Shown: positions 44,790-55,614, counted from the first letter of the stretch. The stretch is DNA of 64,000 nt from Limnephilus marmoratus (GCA_917880885.1 OU862917.1:27020104-27084103), one strand, 5' to 3'. Notes: generated by a model not told the origin, from the sequence alone. Numbers and translations are program-made.

Positions 44790-45345
44790 ATATATAAAAA
44801 TATAAATGGTTTTTTGATTTTGCATTGTGCATATTTTGGGCAAATCAAGTGTTTTTAGTGCATATTTCGGCCTTTTTTAGTGCATGTTTGCATGCATATT
44901 TTGGCACTGTGTTAGTGCATATAATCCGATGTCTAGTGATAATCCACAAGAAGTCAAGCGCTGGGTGATTGTATCCAGCGTATCCTGCAAGCACTCTAGT
45001 GAGGAAGACACTGGATAGCGCTGGAAAATGGGTGGGATTCCTCTCCCAGCAAGAATGCGTATGACGTTCGATCTAGCCATGAACCAAACTCCGCTTTCGC
45101 AACCCTTAGCCGGTTCCTCGGTGGTGCCTTAAAGAAAAGTAAATGAGAGATTTGGGGGAAATGCCCGGCGACCCTAAGAAATTCAGCGTCGAGAAGCCGG
45201 AGGCAGGGCGAAGGAGAGCCGAGGTCGCCCGACCAAACCTCAAGCTTGCACATGTTGCTAGGGTTAGCGCAAATGATTTTACAGGACACCGTGCCATCGT
45301 CGCCTGACTCCTGTCGATGCAAGGACGAGGTCTAGCGCACCCCAA
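44790..45345. other. GC-richer stretch, coding unclear
   Basis: Minus-strand frames of 67-108 codons overlap here (45322-44996, 45381-45106) and stand out by G+C, but I recognise no domain. AGTGCATATTTTGG-like motifs repeat at 44820-44920. Confidence 0.25.
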
Positions 45346-45660
45346 AATTGTTGCAGAGTATGTATGTGTTGCCAGAATCAAAGAAAAACCATCTTCATGT
45401 TGTGAGTGTAGTTTTATTTCTCCAGGTACAGATTTAATTTAAACCAGTTTGGTGTTCAGAATGTAAAATTCCAGTTGGATTCGTCTGCCGACACATTTCC
45501 AAGGAAAACATTCTCTTATTCGATGTGCAGTTGTAAAATTCTTGTTGCAGACTATTTATTTAATGCCAGAATCAAAGAAAAACCACTTTCATGTTCTGAG
45601 TATAGTTTTATTCACCTCATACAAACTGGTTTTGTGTTCAGAATACAACGATGAATTAAA
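45345..45660 (+). repeat. Direct repeat of period about 194 bp
   Basis: TTGTTGCAGAGTATG...GCCAGAATCAAAGAAAAACC (45348) recurs at 45542, followed by TAGTTTTATT and TTCAGAAT in both copies. Confidence 0.7.
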
Positions 45661-45949
45661 TAAAGAGTAGCAGATTCATCGTTTACCGAGTGAAGCTTTA
45701 CATTTGGGTTGCATACCAAATGCTGCAAAATTCTGAGAAATTGAATGTTCCGTATGTAACTATTATTTAGGGACTCTAACGCCGAATCAATTAGTAGGTA
45801 AAACCTAACTAAAGAGTTCGAGATGCGAAATCCTTTTACTTGGATATCATTTTCGATTTCCGACAGCAGTTATAAACTTCGTAGTAGAATTTTCGTTGGA
45901 AGAATACTCGTCAAATGTGATTATTAAAAATCGGCTCGTATATAATAGA

Positions 45950-46085
45950 TACGCAATAAAAATAGGATTTCCACATGCACCCCCCCCCCCCCCTTCCGCT
46001 GGCGCTTGAAGTATCCAAATAAGGGGGTGGCGAAATTTTCCTCCGCCCCGGGCGGCCGACACCCACGCTACGCCACTGCCAAGAC
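45950..46085 (-). mobile_element. hAT-type terminal fragment
   Basis: On the minus strand GGCAGTGGCGTAGCGTGGGT is the kind of end seen in many hAT MITEs, followed by GCGGCCG-rich sequence and a long G run. The partner end was not identified. Confidence 0.35.
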
Positions 46086-46126
46086 GGAAATGTAATATTA
46101 ACAAAGACTTACATATTTCAAATTAG

Positions 46127-46710
46127 AGAGTCTAGTTAAAAGACGAAACATAAATGACCTCTTAATGCTCTATAAAATTGTAAAAAAATCGTGTAGACAG
46201 TAACTTAGTCAACCAAATCAAGTTATACGCCAGGCCCAAATCTACAAGGACCCTTAACATATTTTGGACTGAAATTTTTACGAATAATACCGGATATTTT
46301 AATCCTATATCTAGAATGTCTCGGTCATACAACGATCTTGTTAATATACACAGTTCCATAGATATTTTTGCAAATAATATAACATATTTCAAAAAATATC
46401 TCCACAATTTGTGCACTTAAAAAAAATAAATAATAATAATAATTGTTATATTACTTTTCAGTAAATACTATATAAATATTGTATACTTGTTATTATTATA
46501 TATTTCACTTTTGTATTTAAGTTTTCAAGTTATGTATAAATAATACTTACATTGATTTTCAAGAGTTTGCTTCTGTGAAAATTCATATGTGATTAATGCA
46601 CACATTAATCTAGGGATACTTATATTTGTATTTTTATCTCTTATATACTACCCACAAAAATGTTGTATAAATATCCTGTTTGTATCTCAAATAAATAAAT
46701 TAATTAATTA
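46127..46710 (+). pseudogene. Non-LTR RT tail and 3' untranslated region
   Basis: The plus strand reads RPLNALYKIVKKSCR, then after a frameshift IKLYARPKSTRTLNIFWTEI and SSIDIFANNITYFKKYLHNL before a stop at 46421. Post-RT tail of a Jockey-like element, 5'-truncated, ending in an AAATAAATTAATT tail. Confidence 0.65.
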
Positions 46711-48316
46711 ATTTATCTTTGTAATATTCACATTGTCTTAATCTTACTTCTTTCTAATCTCACATCTTTCTAGAAAAATCACAATTTATCAAATTAATTA
46801 CAATTGCATGCCATCATCATTTAGGGCGATCCCCAACCTTTTTCCTATACATATTTCATAGATTTTTTGTTCTTGAAAAAACATAATTTTGTTAAAATAT
46901 ATTTTATAATTACTTATAGGAAGCCCTATTTAAAATTCCGTCGAAACGATAATAATATTTGCCCAGAAGATTTCCATGGCGTCACGATTTCGATTCCCGG
47001 TGGCGTATTTCCTTTTCCATGTTCAATATGAGGCAGAACCGCCTCGAAAACCACACGGGTTTGTAACGCTATTTCTCCTTCTAAACCCGTGTTCAATACG
47101 AGGCACGCGTCCTCTAGTCATGCACGGGTTTGTTGTGCTGTTTCTCTTTCCAAACCCGTGTACAATACAAGGCATGTGTATTTTATTAATACGTTTTCAA
47201 TCCTTTTGCCACGTGACAAACCCCTTTCTTTGCGATCGATGTAGGTTGTACATTAGTTTTTCGAGATCTTCTCACATAACGTATATATCTTTGAATGTAG
47301 TTTTATTTCTATCCTTTTTAAGGAACAACTTTTTTTTAATCTCTGCTATAACTTATATATAACTTATGTCCTATACCTTACGAATAAATTGTATTTTTAT
47401 TTATTCTGTTTTATTGGTTTATATCACACATAATTAATATTGTGAGTAAACGCACAAACCTTTTTTATATTATTTTTTTTTTACTTGCTATTCAGGCTTA
47501 TAGTACTAATAAATATTGAATTATCGTATTAGTATTTTGCTAATTTGGACTAAACTTTATTATTTACATATAATAAAATTTAGCACTAAAATTATGGTTT
47601 GATAAAAACGTGTTGACTTTAAATTCTAAAAAAACCTATTATTTACCATTTTTCATTAAAAAACAAGAAATAAACATAATAATCAACTCTGTGACAGATA
47701 CAGAAAACCACAAATGCAATATATCATGTACAAACATAGAAAGCAAGACCGATATTAAGTACCTGGGCATAATAATAGACCAGCGTTTAAAATGGTCCCC
47801 ACACATAAATATTCTGAACAACAGAATAAGGAAACTAACATATATATTTAGATGTTTAAGGGATACTTTAAACGAAAAATTACTTAGAACCACATACTTC
47901 GCTTTCTGTCAATCAATTATACAATACGGCATTATAGGATGGGGCGGTACATATACAAATCAAACACAAACAATTTACATATCACAAAAACTAATAATAA
48001 AAACAACAACAAAAAACCCGACTTATATTCAACAGAACTGTTATTCAAACAATTTAAGGTCAGAAAATTAAGTGCATTATACTTATATCATGCAACATAA
48101 CAAATTTATAATGATAATATTCAAAATAAAGTTGCACCCTTTAAAAATAACAGAAATCTTAGACAAACGTCAATACTTCCTACTCCAAAATGTAAAAAAA
48201 CAATAGGACAGTTAAATCATAAATATCTCGGAGTTAATTTTTTTAATTATTATAAGCAATAATTGTCAGCCTGAAACACTCATTTACATTGAAAAATCTT
48301 CCGAGAAAAGATACTT

Positions 48317-48388
48317 GCCGCCAACGGGACTTGAACCCGTGTCCTTCTGATTGCCGGTCGGATGCTCTGACCACTGAGCTATGGCGGC
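48317..48388 (-). tRNA. tRNA-like gene, anticodon position GGC
   Basis: The 72 bases fold as a full cloverleaf: the acceptor GCCGCCA/TGGCGGC is perfect, the D stem is GCTC/GAGC, the T stem ACGGG/CCCGT, and the B box is GGTTCAAGTCC. The anticodon stem TCCGA/TCAGA has one mismatch, and the loop CCGGCAA has C instead of U at position 33. A GGC anticodon would be alanine, but the G3-U70 identity pair is absent. It is better read as a recently derived SINE head or pseudogene than a working tRNA. Confidence 0.6.
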
Positions 48389-48586
48389 TTATCAAATACC
48401 CGCCAAATAATTCAATATATACTAGTGTTTCATTCAACAATTACTGCTTATTATATTTTTTCCACGTGAAAACAACCAACTTTATTTTTGTGAGAGAGAC
48501 ATTGTTAGTGTTAAATCCCTCGCTAGGTGGCGTCGAGACAAATTATGTCTGCATTTATTGGGGAAATACTTAAACTTGCCAAATAT

Positions 48587-48742
48587 TAATTATTATTTTT
48601 TAATTTATAAACTAACGTTTAGACAAGATTTTTATGCATAGCACAAAGGGTAACAATTATTGCTTATAATAATTGTTACCCTTTGTGCTATGCATAAAAA
48701 TCTTGTCTAAACGTTAGTTTATAAATTAAAAAATAATAATTA
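48587..48742. repeat. Perfect palindrome, 75-bp arms
   Basis: 48587-48661 is exactly complementary to 48668-48742, with the loop GCTTAT. There are no mismatches in 75 pairs. See findings. Confidence 0.95.
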
Positions 48743-49385
48743 CATTTTTTAATTCACTACCTGAAAAAATCAGAAACATGAACAGTAAAATAAAAAAATT
48801 TAAAACTCAGCTTAAAAATTATACCGAAAATTTAAACTGAATAAAAAAAATTAAACCAATATAATGACACCCCCCATACACATAAGCCCTGCTTATTTAT
48901 GGAGGTAAATCAAATACATTTATTATGTAATTAATTATTGTATAAAATTAATTTATTTTATGTGTCTTTTTGTGAATAATTTTTTTTTTAATTAAAAATA
49001 TGTGTTGTTTTCTAACAATTATCAAATTTTCATGTAAAGCCCACTAGGGCCTTAATAAAAAATAAAAACAAAAACAAAAAAAATAACTTTGCGTTTTACT
49101 GCCCATCCATCACACACAAAAAATGCCTCGAATTAAACACGGATCTGTGGGCACGGATCAATCAATGCGTACGGTAATTATGCATATAAACCCGTGCGCG
49201 ACTGGAGGGCACATGCCTTGTAATGAACACGGGTTTGGAAAGAGAATTAGCGTAACAAATCTGTGCATGACTGGAGGACGCGTACCTCGTATTGAATACG
49301 GGTTTGGAAGGAGAAGTAGTGTTACAAACCAATGAGGGCTTCGGGGCAGTACTGCCTCCTATTGAACACGGAAAAGGAAATACGC

Positions 49386-49840
49386 TTCCAGATAAATTAT
49401 TTTTATATAGTCGAAACCAAATTTTAAGCGACTTGTCGCGTGTAAACAGTGCGATTACTGGCCACACCTTTTGAGGATATATTTATGTGTAGTTATCACT
49501 TGACACTGTCCGTATGTTCCTTTTAAATGTTGTCTCTTTACTTGCTTCAAGAACAAGAGTCTCAAACAAATAAATAAAAGAACAAACTGCTTTGAATGAG
49601 AACACATGAACGTTATTGGTATGTATACTTTTATGTTGTGCCTTGTGGGGACAGTAGTAGGCTTTTAAAATAATTTAATTTTAATAGCAGCTTCAAAAAA
49701 TCTCTGAGGACCGATAGAGGTGGTTAGTGCCCTCTACTGTTCTCGTGCAAATCGTGCATTCTACTGGGTAAAATCGGGTAGGCGGCTGTGTGGGGTTCGT
49801 CACGTGTGTCTTCGGTGGTGGGTATGGTAAGTGGTAAGGC
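49386..49840. other. Intergenic, no gene seen
   Basis: No supported feature. 49690-49790 is GC-richer (GGCGGCTGTGTGGGG) directly upstream of the Gag unit. Confidence 0.4.
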
Positions 49841-49841
49841 A

Positions 49842-51605
49842 TAGCGTATGACAGAGACGCAAGTGGTTGGAAGTAGGAAGCAGCGACAACCTACTCCATA
49901 TGTCCGCGGGTTGAGATCCGCTGATTTCTTTTAAAGTTAATCCCTCTCATACCCAGTAGCGGATTTGGTTTGAAATAATTATAAATTACGATAGCACTAT
50001 CAATATGAGTTCGAATAATCGCTGGACTGTATTATCTTTACACAGACGATAATTTTGACCAGTTGACGAACAAACAGCAGAGAAAGCTGCGGAATTTAAA
50101 TCAACCTGCCGCGCCGTGGGCAAAATTACGGGTCTCGCGACTAAGATAATAAGTGTTAAAATCGTATGTTTGTGCAATTAAAAAATAATTAAGTACTGCA
50201 AAATGGGGGAGAAGTTTGGTGAATATGATATGCACGCCTGGAAATGGCCAGAGTATTGCGAATGGTTAAATACATATTTCGAATCAAATAAAACGGCGGA
50301 AGGTTTGAAAGTAACATATTTAATCTCGGCTGTGGGTAGTACAACAAATAAGCTAATAGTGAAGTTATGCAGTCCACGTAAGCCCGCAGATGAGACTTAC
50401 GATAAAATTGTTGAAAAGGTTGGAGACCATTTCAAATCCAATCCATTTATAAAGGAGGAACGTCAAAAATTCCGTCAGACAAGGCAAAGGGAGAAAACAA
50501 TTGTAGAGTATGAGGGCACTTTGAGAAAGAAAGCCCGCTTCTGCGATTTCGGAGAAAGAGAGGATGAATATTTGCAAGAACAATTCTCAAGTGGCCTACG
50601 GAGTGAAACAATTAGAAATAAATTAAACTATATAGAAGAATTGCTTACTTTTGACAAATTAGTATCAATTGCAAGTAATCTGGACACATACGAAAAGAAA
50701 ATGGCAGAAACTGAAAAAGCAGAAAAAAAAACAGCAATAGAATCAACGCAAAATAATGCAGAAAACAATACTTCATCAAAAAAACAAGAAGAAAATAATT
50801 CTGCTACAAATAATACAGTGGAAAATAAGGCGTCAGAAAATAATGCTTTACAAAAGAATTCACCAGCAAATGATATAACAGAAAAGAGTGCAGCATATAA
50901 AAATACAACAAAAAATAATGAAACAGCAATGAATTCAGTGGAAAATAAAGTAGCAGAAAAGGAGGTAACAGAAAATAAATCTGTAGGAGAGAATGAAGCA
51001 AAAAGGAATGAAGGAGAAAATAATGCAGCTGATTATAATATAGTGAAAAGTAACTCAACAGAAAATAATGCTGTACAAAAGAATTCATCGGCAAATAGGT
51101 ATCGTAGAGTGACGTGTTTAGGACGTGGAGGTGTTCGGGCGAGTTGGGCCAACTTGAACTCCAAATTTGCAACTCGAACTCCCAATGCAGTGGAAAATAA
51201 TGCGTCAGAAAATAATGCTGTACAAAAGAATTCACCGGCAAAGAATATAACAGAAAAGAGTGCAGCATATAAAAATGCTGCAATAAATAAAGAACCGGCT
51301 ATGAATACAGTGGAAAATAACGTAACAGAAAAGAAAGCCGTAGAAAATAAAGCACCAGAAAATAATACATCCGATGGAGAGGATAAAAGGACAACGGCAA
51401 GCAATGGAGGAGCAGGCGGGAGCAGCTACCATAGATCCAGAGAGTCGAGTGTCTACAAGCGAGCGTTCAAAGAAACAGGGGAACAAAGAAGTGATACTCC
51501 GGAGATAGAGCAGTACGTTGAAATGAAGGATGGAGAGGTAATTTTAAATTTAAAATTTTGAGGTGAAAATTTGTTGGATTATCAGGAATGATTAGGGCAT
51601 CTTCA
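49842..51605 (+). mobile_element. Gag-only repeat unit, copy 2
   Basis: Paralogue of 8675-10640. The leader has the tRNA-like pair GACGCAAGTGGTTGG (49856) and GGGTTGAGATCC (49908). The ORF starts at 50203 after the same AAGTACTGCAAA context. Homology ends near GGGCATCTT. Confidence 0.65.
50203..51561 (+). CDS. Gag capsid-like protein with Asn/Glu-rich tail, copy 2
   Basis: 452 residues, intact. The capsid-like N-terminus (WPEYCEWLNTYFES, CSPRKPADETYDKIVEKVGD, FCDFGEREDEYLQEQF) is very close to copy 1. The tail has only one copy of the 75-codon block duplicated in copy 1, and a longer form of the GRGGVRASWANLNSK insert. The C-terminus extends three residues further (LKF). No zinc knuckle, protease or pol follows. 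Two long open frames with many scattered substitutions suggest recent spread or constraint on the frame. Confidence 0.8.
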   Translation: MGEKFGEYDMHAWKWPEYCEWLNTYFESNKTAEGLKVTYLISAVGSTTNKLIVKLCSPRKPADETYDKIVEKVGDHFKSNPFIKEERQKFRQTRQREKTIVEYEGTLRKKARFCDFGEREDEYLQEQFSSGLRSETIRNKLNYIEELLTFDKLVSIASNLDTYEKKMAETEKAEKKTAIESTQNNAENNTSSKKQEENNSATNNTVENKASENNALQKNSPANDITEKSAAYKNTTKNNETAMNSVENKVAEKEVTENKSVGENEAKRNEGENNAADYNIVKSNSTENNAVQKNSSANRYRRVTCLGRGGVRASWANLNSKFATRTPNAVENNASENNAVQKNSPAKNITEKSAAYKNAAINKEPAMNTVENNVTEKKAVENKAPENNTSDGEDKRTTASNGGAGGSSYHRSRESSVYKRAFKETGEQRSDTPEIEQYVEMKDGEVILNLKF

Positions 51606-52150
51606 ATTTTTTTTCCCCTTATGTCTCTACATTTCAAAAATATTTTTACATAATTTCTAAATACAGTAAGATCAAACATAACACACAAGTAATTTAAAAG
51701 TTTGCAAAAATAAATATACATAAGACCAAAGCAGCTAATGGGAACCCACTATGGCACTGCCTGTGTGTGGGTAATATAAACAAAAATGCTAAATTACATC
51801 AACAAGTACAATTGAAAAATGTAAATTTTAAAGTAACGGTTTAGAAATATACGTATCTTGGAAAATATTGTTGTAAAAAAGTTAAACATAAAAGTTGTTG
51901 GTATTTTGTTATACATAGTTTTAAGGAAGTAAAAAAAGATTGTCTTGAAGTTAACGCAGAATTGTATTAAAAAGTGAGAATTTTAATTCCTGTGTTCTCC
52001 GTACTCCACCATGGCACAAACGGCACTTTGCGCTAAGTATGATTGCTCTAGTTCTTCAAATAGTTTTGTTGTTGTTTGTCTTTAAACAACAAAAAAAAAC
52101 AGCTGTTCTCACACATAGAGTACTACCACTTAGAACGTAAAACAGTTGAT
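51606..52150. other. 3' untranslated relic of a non-LTR element; otherwise no gene
   Basis: 51740-51775 has CCCACTATGGCACTGCCTGTGTGTGGG, a variant of the hairpin at 56788-56815, marking a minus-strand element 3' end. The rest is AT-rich without features. Confidence 0.4.
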
Positions 52151-52264
52151 TATAAAGCACTGCGCGGTAATGCTGGAATCAGACGCTTCACTCGAGTGAA
52201 TGTTCAATTTTGTTTCATTCGGCAATCATACGGCGCTACAGAAATGAACGTTCATTCTGCTACA

Positions 52265-52513
52265 ATGTCGTCGAACGAAGTCATGCACGTTGGAATTCGT
52301 TTGATTTGTGATAATTTGATTGAAGAATTGACTAAAAAGAACCAAAGAAATTGTCGACGGTGATAGGTGTGGTTATGGATTTTAAGAAGAAACATGTTGG
52401 GAGTTCAGATTTCTTTGTTGCGAGAATTAGCGGAACTAGATTCTGAATCAAACTTTAATCATCTTCGAATGGAAAAAAATCACTATCTGACACATAAAAA
52501 GAAAACAGTGTAG
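52265..52513 (+). pseudogene. HARBI1-like transposase N-terminus with two nonsense codons
   Basis: One frame runs from MSSNEV through NLIEELTKKNQRNCRR, then TGA TAG, then VWLWILRRNMLGVQISLLRE and SNFNHLRMEKNHYLTH. PIF/Harbinger nucleases have RRWWV at this place, and both stops are single-base changes from the Trp codon TGG. The catalytic DDE part is missing. Upstream sequence (AATCAGACGCTTCACTC) is shared with 14050 and 59565. Confidence 0.65.
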
Positions 52514-52599
52514 TTTCGTCCCATAAACATTTTTAATTTTTATTTCACAATAACACAATTTTATGCTACTTTTTAATTATAAACCTTTACCAATAGAAT

Positions 52600-52700
52600 A
52601 CACCTATAAATTTAAAAAATATATATAAAAATTATTTATAACGCCCTTTTTCGGGGCTTATAAAATAAATAAAAAAATAAAATAAAAATAAAAAAAGCTT
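52600..52700 (+). repeat. Non-LTR 3' end hairpin and tail
   Basis: AACGCCCTTTTTCGGGGCTTATAAAATAAATAAAAA: a GCCC/GGGC stem-loop followed by an A-rich tail, like those at 55440 and (minus) 55640. Confidence 0.5.
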
Positions 52701-52859
52701 TTTATTTCTTAAAGAAAATGCTAAATTGCAAAGTTTATAAGTTTTGTTAGTATCAAAAATATTGATAGTTTGTTATTTTTATGTTAGTTGTCACAATTTT
52801 ATAAAAGAATTTTAGACACGTTAATAAAATTATTATCCTGAAAATATTCTGTAGGAACC

Positions 52860-53830
52860 CCCTCTGCGGGTAAAGGCCTCCTCCAAACGTTTGTATGATG
52901 AAAGCGTTTTATCGTTGTATGTCAGAATGTATACGTATTTTGTGGGGTTGTTTCATTTTTCGGAGGGTTGTTTGGAGGGTTTTGGTCATGATCTTCCACG
53001 GTGACCAGCCGGCTTGGAAGATGAGTTTGGTGTTCTGATAGTGGTTGTTGTATGTTGACGTTGCGAGAGGGGGGCGGTAATTGCTATATATTAGCGTTGT
53101 TATTTTGCTATAGATCTGATGAGTTGTTCGTGCTTCTGTTAATCAAATACCTTCCGATAGGCTTGAAATTATTCTTATTTGTGTTTGTGATTTGTTTTTC
53201 TTGTTAACGTGTGTATTTGTTTCGGCTCCCTTTGTGGTTTTGTTTCAGGCGAAGTTGAAAGCATTATTTTGTTATTTCCAGCTGTTTTGTTTTTATCAAT
53301 TATCACAAGTTTGTCGTATTTTATTTTTTTACAAGGTTCCCCTTTTCCATTTCGTTTTCGATTCTTACTTGTTCTTGAAGTTTTTTCATCTTCTCTAGAA
53401 TATTTTGTGTGAAATCTTCCGTTATGTAGTAACCGGTATTATTTAGTGCACTTCTATCTTTAAACGAGTTGATTTTTGTGTACAAAAAGTGATAATTATT
53501 GGTTGAGGTCGTCAATTACCCTTTTCTTGCCTATTCTTCTAACTTCTTGAATATCCCTGCGATCCAGTTCTCGAGAGAAATGTTCTTTGATAAAGTTCAC
53601 TATGAGACTTTCTAGATTAAAATATAATGTTTCCATTTATTTTATTCCGAAAAAAAGGATGTTATTTTTTCTTGCCTGTTTTTCTATAAAATACAGTCGT
53701 TTTTCTTGGTTTTCACATTTTTCCCTTAGAAATTCGTATTTTTCATTGAAACTTATCTTCCAATATGCAGTTTATATTTTGCGTTACTTTTTTCCTCACT
53801 TTTTCTCCACTTTTTTCTATTGAAGCTGTC
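52860..53830 (-). pseudogene. Decayed non-LTR ORF1 (FP25K-like)
   Basis: The minus strand reads, across several frames, LDRRDIQEVRRIGKK, NNTGYYITEDFTQNILEKMK (53515-53321), and QLRLKQNHKGSRNKY. These are ORF1 patterns of CR1/Jockey elements. The stretch nearest 52860 (VTVEDHDQNPPNNPPK) may be its C-terminus. The T-rich plus-strand frames are by-products. Confidence 0.55.
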
Positions 53831-53834
53831 CACT

Positions 53835-55110
53835 GAATTATCTACGACTGAATTGAAGATGTCCACTGAATTAGCATAATTGTTTCCCTCCATTAGTATT
53901 AGTATTCTGGGCAAAGAGGAATGCGTGTGGTAATTAGTTCCAAAATTACTGCACTGAAATAAGTCCTGACTTCAATACCGGACTGTCAACTAAATCATTT
54001 AGAATTTTATACAGAAATACCAAGGATAGTGAAAATTCCTCTGTTTGACAATTGGTGCATATTCACATCATTTAAAATTATGTTGTAGTTCAACATAATT
54101 GCTGGAATACCCATTAAGAAAACGTAAGAAATTGTTTTGTATTCTTTCAACAGCTTGTCCGGACGGAAGAATTGTATTCAAGTCGACTTCTAACATATGC
54201 AAAATATAACAGTTTAATTCTCTTTATATTTTTAAAATTTCTAGTTAGCCTAGTTATAAATCCCAACTTTTTAAATCCTTATTAGAGATGTCTGTTACGT
54301 GGTTAACAAATAAAAGATTTGATTGAAAAGTGATGCCCAAGTCTTTAATTTGTGTTAATGTCTCGACAGTACTGTTATCAATGTTGTAATAAAAGATCAC
54401 TTGATTTTTTATTCGAAAAAATCTAACTACTTGACATTTCGAGATATTTAAGTAAATTCTATTTTCATTACACCAAACTAGCAATTTGTTGATATTATCT
54501 TGAAGAATGTTTCAATGGTAAATATTTTGAATAACTTTGAGGTCATCAGCTGTTATAGATTGGATTTTGGGCAGAAGTACTCAAATGAAAACATCTTCCT
54601 TCAATGGCGAATTTCTTCACGTTTATTCACTCAGCACATGTTACAATAATATTTTCCCGGCCTGACAAACACTGACTTCGGTCACTCGACCACTTGCTAG
54701 TTAATGCTAGCTGTTTTACAGGCGATCAGAGAGTTAAGAGAGACTTTTTACCTAAAATTCATACTATTTATAACCTAAATTCATCACACCAACAAACAAC
54801 CAAACCACTGGTGTCAGTCTATAAATACGATACAGATATACAGAAATCTGCTTTATCGTCTATCATTTAAATCAGTGTGGCCCTACGTTGCGAGCATGTA
54901 ATCTGTAATTCAAAAAGGCAAACTACAAAAATGCTCCGCTGGATGGCAGTAGCCTTCGCTTTTTAAACATCAGCAAAAAGTAAAATAAATTCAACATGAA
55001 ATATTTTTGTAAGATAAATAATTCATAAATAAGATTGGGCCAAGGTGTGAACCCTGTGGAAATCCACTATATGACATATTCCATCACGTTAACATCATGC
55101 ATAAATAATC
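53835..55110 (-). pseudogene. Non-LTR RT relic split by a solo LTR
   Basis: On the minus strand, STGFTPWPNLI (GVPQGS block) and NLFYFLLMF lead to the LTR insertion. ADDLKVIQNI resumes, followed by MLVWCNENRIYLNISKCQVV and IKDLGITFQSN (54484-54254), and a tail related to 37678-38130. Confidence 0.7.
54551..54969. mobile_element. Solo LTR with 5-bp TSD
   Basis: Begins TGTTATAG and ends TTTTTAAACA (TG...CA), with TCAGC on both sides (54546-54550 and 54970-54974). At 419 bp, with a CTATTTATAA box near 54767, this is a typical LTR. It cuts exactly within the codons for the FADD motif of the host RT relic. No internal retrovirus-like genes remain. Confidence 0.8.
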
Positions 55111-55261
55111 CTCCAGGCCTCGACCATATTGTCAGTAGTCAGTAGCTTCTGTCAGTTGTAATTAAATCCAAATAAATGGAATATTTGTAAACGTATCCGA
55201 AAACTAAAATCTGTTTTTGAAAGATAACGAAATACGTTTTTAAATTTTATTGTTAGAAATA

Positions 55262-55470
55262 GCCGTCTAATTATTTTCCTCTTTGCCCAGAATAATAATG
55301 GAGGGAAATAATTATACCGATTCGGTGAACATCTTCAATTTGTCACTAAAGAAATACAAAATATTGCTGCTGAAGCAGTTCAGTTATGTAAAATAAATAA
55401 TCACCGCATATTTTTTTAGTATGTATATATAAAATCTTCCAAAAAGGGCGTTAATAAATAAATAAATAAA
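55262..55470 (+). pseudogene. Non-LTR RT terminal fragment and 3' end
   Basis: The plus strand shares CTTTGCCCAGAAT...GGAGGGAAATAATTAT with the inverse of 37740-37800, then a GTGAACATCTTCAATTTGTC tail region and the 3' hairpin end AAAGGGCGTTAATAAATAAAT. Confidence 0.6.
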
Positions 55471-55614
55471 ATTCAAAATGGTTAACATAATTATTTTTAA
55501 ATATGCGTAAGATTTTTCTTCCAACTCAGTAAATTTATTTTGTGACTTAATTCAAAATAACTAAAAACTTTTGTGTGAATTTAATTCAAAATATTTTTAT
55601 ATGACCCGTTATTT

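Larger units (their letters stand above)
48249..48744 (-). mobile_element. 496-bp insertion with tRNA-like gene and palindrome
   Basis: Flanked by the 10-bp repeat TTTTTTAATT (48239-48248 and 48745-48754). Removing it rejoins the RT tail. It contains a tRNA-like gene, an inverted pair around it (48249-48281 and 48425-48457, ATAAGCAATAATTGT type) and a perfect palindrome. A retroposed, SINE-like origin fits the TSD length. Confidence 0.65.
47590..48890 (+). pseudogene. Non-LTR RT C-terminal fragment interrupted by an insertion
   Basis: The frame 47610-48071 shows DIKYLGIIIDQRLKWSPHI and YFAFCQSIIQYGIIGWGG. It continues with frameshifts to HKYLGVNFFN, is cut by 48249-48744, and resumes FFNSLPEKIRNMNSKIKKF to the stop near 48838. 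A hairpin-like 3' end (CCCACTAGGGCC) and an A-rich tail follow near 49060. Confidence 0.75.
47003..49385. mobile_element. Third element with GCGTATTTCC ends
   Basis: It starts GCGTATTTCCTTTTCC and ends in the inverted form. The arms (about 47003-47215 and 49185-49385) contain tandem ~66-bp units with AAACCCGTGTTCAATACGAGG. Flanking nonamers TTCCCGGTG and TTCCAGATA match at six of nine bases. It shares its terminal decamer with the foldback MITEs, but the arms differ, so it is a related family. The interior carries an RT relic. Confidence 0.65.

Noticed and set aside
44575..44858. Plus-strand frames with repeated RIKC or PDQM
   Set aside because: Translated minisatellite; unit length is not a multiple of three throughout.
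48243..48440. Minus frame reading SRHSSVVRASDRQSEGHGFKS
   Set aside because: It is the translation of the tRNA-like gene, a well-known false protein.
53192..53823. Phe/Leu-rich plus-strand frames suggesting membrane proteins
   Set aside because: They are the complement of a Lys/Glu-rich ORF1 relic.
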